Shown piece by piece: positions 30,997-36,050 of a stretch of 36,050 bases of DNA; the stretch's first letter is position 1; each line of letters starts with the position of its first letter. The DNA lies in assembly GCA_030560485.1 (NCBI GenBank), contig JAKTTS010000106.1, positions 1 through 36,050 of the forward strand, read 5' to 3'. This DNA comes from Ascoidea tarda (nom. inval.) (Eukaryota > Ascomycota > Saccharomycetes > Ascoideales > Ascoideaceae). A model generated the notes under the pieces. The model was not told the DNA's origin. It worked only from the letters and a program-made list of their open reading frames with translations, and ran no database searches. Position numbers and translations under genes: made by a program.

Positions 30997-33018
30997 ATGG
31001 ATATTGGGAATAATAAAAACAGTGGGTTCAGCTATGGAAGCAACGATCCAACAGAGGTCTCCTCAAACGAATTCACACAACACAACAATCGCAGACAAAG
31101 CGATGAGAGCTTGAAAGACAGCGACGAAAAGCACTCCAAACATCGCTCAATCACCAAAAGAAACTCATTTATTTCCTCAAAACCTATCGATTACGAGAAC
31201 TTTGCTGGTTACAACCTCGCTGACGACGCTGAAACCAGTAACTCAAACTACCATCGCCAGTCTTCCTCCAACCCAAGGCCCATCAATGACTCAGACAATG
31301 ACAATCGTTCCCTCAACACCTCCTCTACTGCTTCTACTGTTTATAGACAGGTCTCTTACGAACTACACCAAATCACCTCGCCTCCCCTAGCTAACGAAGT
31401 GGGTCATCGTTTGATTAAATCCCTTTGTGCCTACCAAATTATGATGATTTTGCTTGGTAGTGCTCTTGGTACAGGTCTTACCATCTCTTCAGCTTCCCAA
31501 CTACAGAAATCAGGCCCAGGCTCTTTGTTCATTGCTTATATTCTTGTCGCCACATTGATCTACTTTGTTGTTGGGGCATTGTGTGAAATGTCCAGTTACA
31601 TTCCTTTGCCCGATGGATTTGTTGGATATGCTGGTAGATATGTTGATCCAGCTCTTGGTTTTGCTACTGGTTATGCCTTTTTATTCAGATTTCTAACAGC
31701 CATTCCCAATCAAATCACAGCTGGTGCCTTGGTGATTCAGTACTGGATTCCTAGAGATCAAGTCAATCCTGGTGTGTGGGTCACAATATTTGCTGTCTTG
31801 ATTGGTTTCATCAATTATATCAACATTTCCAAGTTCGCCGTTGTTGAAACTGTTTTGTCCTCCTTCAAGATCATAACAGTGTTGGGCTTGATCCTCATGT
31901 TGTTTTGTATAACTTTGGGAGCTGGTCCTGAAGCTGATGGTCCAATTGGTTTCAGATACTGGAAAAACCCAGGAGCATTTGCGCCCTACGATTCATTGCA
32001 TCTTGATAACGACGGTGGGAAATTCTTATCCTGGATCACCACTTTAACAGGTAGTGTCTATGCATTTATGGGTATTGAGAATTTTGCCATTATTGTTTGT
32101 GAAATAGCCAATCCAAGAAAGACCATCCCAAAGGCCTTCAAATTGACTTTTACCACTGTGGCTTCATTGTATATCACTTCGGTTTTCCTTTTGGGATTGT
32201 GTGTTGCATACAATGATAAAGTGCTAGTTGAAGCTGTCTCAAATTCCAGCGGTAACGCAGGAGCCTCAGCATTTGTTGTTGCAATTGAAAACGCAGGTAT
32301 TCCAATTCTCGACCATATTTTCAACGCCTGTATGTTAGTATTTGTCTTTTCAGCAGCCAATACAGCGTTGTATTTTGGTACTAGAGTCTTATATGGACTA
32401 TCAGTCTCGGGAAATGCTATTCGAATTTTTTCCAAAACCAATCGTCATGGAGTACCAGTCTACTCACTATGTTTTTTCTTAGTTTTTGATTGTTTGGCTT
32501 ATATGAATGTGGCAGAGGAGTCTAGAAAGATTTTCAGACATTTCATCAATGTCAGTTCAATGTTGGGGTTAATGGGCTGGACTTCGATTTTCATTTCACA
32601 CATTAGATTTGTCAAGGCATTCAAAGCACAGGGGTTGGACAGAAAAGCAGACTTGAAATACAAATTACCACTTGCACCATACAGCTCCTATATTGGTTTG
32701 AGTGTATCAATTGTTTTATCGCTATTGAAAAACTTGAATGTTTTCTTGGATATCAACACTTCTGGATTCAATTATGAGAATTTCATTAGTGGATATATTG
32801 GCATTCCACTTTTTGTTGGATGCTACATTGGATACAAAATTTACTTCAAGACTGAGTTTATCAGATCCGATTATGTTGATTTGTTTTTTTATAAAGATTA
32901 CGTTGACGCAGAAGAAGAAGCCTTTTTAAAGGAGAAAAAGGAGAAAGACTTGTTATTAGAAGAGAGAAAGGGCACACTTTACTACAGATTCAGGAAATTG
33001 CTTGAACTTATCGAATAA
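30997..33018 (+). CDS. Amino acid permease, DIP5-like (YAT family)
   Basis: A 673-residue plasma-membrane amino acid/proton symporter of the yeast amino acid transporter family. After a hydrophilic Ser/Asn-rich N-terminus of about 140 residues come 12 predicted membrane segments. Family blocks resemble Dip5, the acidic amino acid permease: GYAGRYVDPALGFATGYAFL, QITAGALVIQYW, IGFRYWKNPGAF, EIANPRKTIPKAFKLTF, FLLGLCVAYND, TRVLYGL and YIGIPLFVGCYIGYKIYF. The first membrane segment reads GTGLTISSASQLQKSGPGS where Dip5 has the more usual GTGL-I-G, so substrate range may differ. The acidic Lys/Glu-rich C-tail could be a ubiquitin-regulated region. No in-frame CTG is present. I leave the symbol blank because DIP5 relatives are often multicopy. 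Confidence 0.9.
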   Translation: MDIGNNKNSGFSYGSNDPTEVSSNEFTQHNNRRQSDESLKDSDEKHSKHRSITKRNSFISSKPIDYENFAGYNLADDAETSNSNYHRQSSSNPRPINDSDNDNRSLNTSSTASTVYRQVSYELHQITSPPLANEVGHRLIKSLCAYQIMMILLGSALGTGLTISSASQLQKSGPGSLFIAYILVATLIYFVVGALCEMSSYIPLPDGFVGYAGRYVDPALGFATGYAFLFRFLTAIPNQITAGALVIQYWIPRDQVNPGVWVTIFAVLIGFINYINISKFAVVETVLSSFKIITVLGLILMLFCITLGAGPEADGPIGFRYWKNPGAFAPYDSLHLDNDGGKFLSWITTLTGSVYAFMGIENFAIIVCEIANPRKTIPKAFKLTFTTVASLYITSVFLLGLCVAYNDKVLVEAVSNSSGNAGASAFVVAIENAGIPILDHIFNACMLVFVFSAANTALYFGTRVLYGLSVSGNAIRIFSKTNRHGVPVYSLCFFLVFDCLAYMNVAEESRKIFRHFINVSSMLGLMGWTSIFISHIRFVKAFKAQGLDRKADLKYKLPLAPYSSYIGLSVSIVLSLLKNLNVFLDINTSGFNYENFISGYIGIPLFVGCYIGYKIYFKTEFIRSDYVDLFFYKDYVDAEEEAFLKEKKEKDLLLEERKGTLYYRFRKLLELIE

Positions 33019-33055
33019 GATACGTTTATAACAAAGGATACCCAATATTTATTTT

Positions 33056-33160
33056 TTTTATTTTATTTTATTTTATTTTATTTTATTTTATTTTATTTTA
33101 TTTTATTTTGTTTTGTTTTGTTTTGTTTTGTTTTGTTTTGTTTTGTTTTGTTTTGTTTTG
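33056..33160 (+). repeat. Compound pentanucleotide array (TTTTA)10(TTTTG)11
   Basis: Ten perfect TTTTA units (33056-33105) switch without any mixed unit to eleven perfect TTTTG units (33106-33160). It lies just after the permease stop, probably in its 3' untranslated region. Confidence 0.95.
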
Positions 33161-33525
33161 CTCTATTCTTTTTTATTTTCGTTCTTTGTTCTTTGAGTAA
33201 ATTCTGGTTTTCTATTTCTCTTCCATTGCTTGTTTTTTCTTATTTTTTCTTCTTCCTTCTTTTGTTTTTTGCCTCATCTCTTTGTTTTTATTTTCCTTCT
33301 TTTCTTCAGTGACCAATCTTTGTTTTGTCTTGTATTTTAGAGTCAGTTTCAACCACTGCTTCACTTCAATTCTTAGTCTTCCATTTTATAGCTTCCTGTG
33401 TATCTTCTTTTCTGCAATTGAATAAACAAATCAATTCTGTTAGCTTTGTATATGTGCAGTAGCTTTCTCAACATTAATCGACGATAAATCAACATCGAAG
33501 CAAATCCGAGCTAAAAAACAAACCG

Positions 33526-33548
33526 CGGAGTCGGCGCTTAATTCTCCG
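33526..33548. promoter_or_regulatory. CGGAG-N13-CTCCG inverted repeat, possible zinc-cluster site
   Basis: Inverted CGG-type half sites spaced by 13 bases are a common target form for Zn2Cys6 dimers. The spacer contains GTCGGCGCT, a 9-mer also found at 29945-29953. It is about 325 bases before the HPR1 ATG. Confidence 0.3.
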
Positions 33549-33873
33549 TTGTTTTGCTCACAGCTTTATCTTTATCTCTTCTTTCTCTTCCTCTTCTCTA
33601 TCTTTACCATCACCATCACCATCACCATCTTCTTTGCCATCTTTTGACAGATCCTGCTTTTGCTGCTTCTGATTCTTCTGCTGCCTCTTTTTACTGGGGC
33701 TTTACTCCTGATCAACTCGTCTTCCACTCTGGCTGCTGGCCTGTATGCCCTCACTGTCCCTGGATTTTTTGCTGCTGGCCCAGCTCTTTCTCCTTCTTAT
33801 TCTCTGCCTATAGTTCTTCTCTGCTTGAGAAAAACTCCAGGCTGCTGTACACTCTCTTTCAACTGCTCTTGCA

Positions 33874-36010
33874 ATGAAACCTCTACAATCAAAGCAGTTT
33901 TTTAATGTCTCCTCCACCTTTTCATTGTCTCTTGAGACTTTTATCGATGCTCTAGCAAATGACAGAAAAGACTACTATCAAAACAGAATTTATGATCCCT
34001 TTTTATTTACCCATATCTACGATCAAACTTTACACAAATGGTTCAATATCTCCCAAAGTTATAATGACTATCACATCGATAGTGAAAATAATAACGATCA
34101 TGACCATGACCTTTTCGATCCTCATGATCTTCATGATCTTAATGAATACCTTCAAACTACAAATCTAAGACACTTGCTACTAGATTTTTCCTTCAATGAA
34201 ACGATTAATCACATCTTAAAAGATTCAATTCTACTCCAATCCGCAAACCCTCATCATTTATCAATTAATCATACAAACTTATCTCTACAATTCAGCTTAT
34301 CTGATAACGATTATCTTTTATTATCAAAACTCTCAATTATAACTGACATTTCAATTTATCTATTCAAAATTTTCATTAATCAAAATGACCAAAATCATCA
34401 AAATGACCAAAACTATCAAAGTAATCAAAACAGTATAAGATTGACATCTCAAGATTTCCCCCACTCGATTTTTGTTCAAATCCTTGAAAAATTACCCACA
34501 ATCGAATTACTATCCACCTACTGGAACTTCCTTTCATCAAGATTTGATATCTTTATCAATTTCCATTCTCTCCTAATTAAGAAACAACCAGGCTCAATGA
34601 TCTCCCTTACTTGCAATAACCTATTCAAAAAAATCTCAAATTTTGAAAAATTAATCCCCTTCAACTACAACTACTCCCCTTTAAAGGGCAACATAATCTT
34701 ATTCACCTCAAAGATCTTTAAAATAAACGATCTATTCCTACTAAACAAAGAGTGGAGCATCTACAGCAAAAAAGTATCCTACCCCTTTAGCAATAAACCT
34801 TGGTTTCAAGACTTTTGGTTCATGCAATCTTCTTTATCAAATCCTTTATTATACATAAAAAATGACCAAGCAATGCTACAACTAAAATCCCTATTCTCCG
34901 CCGTTTACCAACAATTTTATGACTTGGAGAGAAATTATCTAATGAAAAGGCTCAAATCCGGTAAAAGACATGTATCAATCAATAACAGAATTGACTTCAA
35001 TAAAATTTCAAACTTACTCAAATCCTCAAAATTAAAATTCTATAAAAAGAAATACTTTAATCCTCTTTTCACCATTCATCCAAACGTATTCGATGTTCAA
35101 TTACTGAGTGACCACAAATTTAGGAAAACTATCATGGTTCAGTTGTTTATTATCATCTGTTTTTACTTCCAATTAATTGAATCCGTAAAGGACGATTTCA
35201 TTAAGAATAACATTCCAGAACTAATAAATAAACCAATTAACTTTTTTAACGATATAACTCTATCTCAAAAGGAAACAAACTTCTTTTTTAAATTGAAAAA
35301 GGAAATCCCAAAATTATACACAGGAGACTTGAGCTTTCATTTCACCTTACTAACAATAAAAGACGTTAGTGATAATGCCTGGCTAAGATGGAAAATAAAA
35401 GGTTGTCCTCTGTTTGAAAAAAACAAACTATCTTCTGATGAACTAAATTATTTTATATCTCACAATCTAAATTCTCTCCAACAAAATAAACTACCAAATC
35501 TTCCTCTATCAATGGGCGATTCAAATATTAATAACATATGGAATAAATCAACCGGTATCACTTATTTACACCAGAACAATAATGAAACTTTTAAAAACCT
35601 TGATGAATATTTAAAAAATAAGAAATCTCAATCACAGAATCTCAATCAGTCTCAACATAGCCTTGAAATACACCAAAATGAAACTTCAAACTTTTCAACT
35701 AAAGAAGACCATTTATTGAAAAAATGGAAGAATTTAAGATTCAATAGAAAAAATGGTTCTTGGTTAAAACTGCTTTCTAAAAATTTCCTATTTAAACCAC
35801 CTTCTTATGATGATCAGCAAATTTTAGCGGCGTCAGATGATAATATATCAGAAGTACACGATGGAAGCCAAAGCCAGGATCAGACAATTCAAGAAGAATT
35901 TGAGCAGATAAGCCAAAAATTAATGATTGACACTTCATATGATCAAGGTATTAAAATTAAAGGAAATTCTATAAATCATAATAATAATGATAATAATAAT
36001 AATAATAATG

Positions 36011-36050
<40 letters not shown>
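33874..36050 (+). CDS. HPR1: HPR1/THOC1, THO complex subunit, partial (runs off right edge)
   Basis: Hpr1 is a core subunit of THO/TREX, which couples transcription to mRNA packaging and export and limits R-loops. The frame opens at ATG 33874 (upstream in-frame TGA at 33826) and stays open for 725 codons to the window end, with no stop. It starts MKPLQSKQFFNVSSTFSLSL. Around residues 415-425 it has FRKTIMVQLFIIICFYFQL, matching the family's FR-T---Q-L block. Near residues 506-517 it has LRWKIKGCPLFEK, the THOC1 WK--GCP-F signature. The C-terminal visible part is polar and ends in an Asn/Asp tract from about residue 703. Three CTG codons occur, one inside the GCP-F motif. Assignment rests on remembered family motifs. 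Confidence 0.82.
35980..36050. repeat. AAT trinucleotide array at right edge
   Basis: In-frame AAT units with two GAT interruptions run to the last base and encode an Asn/Asp tract in HPR1. The array is truncated by the window end. Confidence 0.95.

Larger units (their letters stand above)
33019..33873. other. Intergenic region permease-HPR1
   Basis: It begins with the TTTTA/TTTTG pentamer array (33056-33160), followed by T- and CT-rich DNA, a CCATCA repeat near 33607-33629, and an inverted CGGAG/CTCCG pair at 33526-33548. A 107-codon frame at 33554-33877 has no ATG start and overlaps the HPR1 ATG, so it is not called. Confidence 0.6.

Noticed and set aside
33554-33877. 107-codon His-containing frame before HPR1
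   Set aside because: TTG start, His run from a CCATCA repeat, and overlap with the HPR1 ATG; probably leader DNA.
33959-34168. 69-codon frame inside the HPR1 region
   Set aside because: Out-of-frame shadow of HPR1, whose own frame is open from 33874 to the window end.
1-36050. tRNA, snRNA, SRP RNA, CRISPR, transposon or virus-like elements
   Set aside because: Visual search for tRNA B boxes, U-snRNA and SRP motifs, spaced repeats, transposase or reverse-transcriptase motifs gave nothing. A covariance-model search would be needed for a firm negative on RNA genes.

Overview
This is a stretch of a budding-yeast (Saccharomycotina) nuclear genome. Supporting this are the AT-rich DNA, mostly intronless genes, short introns with yeast-type signals (GTATGT, TACTAAC, AG), and clear homologues of yeast ERT1, MCD4, GAS4, TTI1, RPL5, MAE1, DLD1, DIP5 and HPR1. 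Genes carry AAT-coded asparagine tracts, intergenic gaps are long (2-4.7 kb), and the CTG codon is almost absent from about 6,600 codons. That last trait suggests a lineage where CUG is reassigned or poorly decoded (for example Ascoidea or Saccharomycopsis, or the Candida CUG-Ser clade). This is an inference, not a proof.

Layout: 1-796, C-terminal part of an ERT1/RDS2-type gluconeogenesis regulator, cut by the window edge inside an Asn tract. 1132-4287, MCD4 (GPI-anchor ethanolamine phosphate transferase). 4288-7938, a gene-free 3.65 kb leader or promoter region. 7939-9621, an unassigned C2H2 zinc-finger protein. 10245-12047, GAS4-like glucanosyltransferase, rebuilt here as three exons whose last exon supplies the GPI-anchor signal. 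12767-16579, TTI1, rebuilt with a 12-codon first exon. 16888-17781, RPL5, the only minus-strand gene. 17782-22515, a gene-free 4.7 kb region holding two GC-rich blocks (about 64-68% G+C) in an otherwise AT-rich setting. 22516-24477, MAE1 (malic enzyme). 26624-28369, DLD1 (D-lactate dehydrogenase). 30997-33018, a DIP5-like amino acid permease. 33874 to the right edge, HPR1 (THO complex), an open frame of about 725 codons running off the window, again inside an AAT/Asn tract.

The genes are ordinary housekeeping and metabolic genes, not one operon-like system. A loose theme exists: ERT1-type control of gluconeogenesis, MAE1 and DLD1 both yielding pyruvate, and a permease of the family that carries acidic amino acids. 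I saw no tRNA, rRNA, CRISPR array, transposon or virus-like element. I do not see an undescribed system that I can defend. The best leads are intron retention in GAS4 as a possible switch between a wall-anchored and a secreted enzyme, the depletion of CTG codons, and the GC-rich intergenic blocks.
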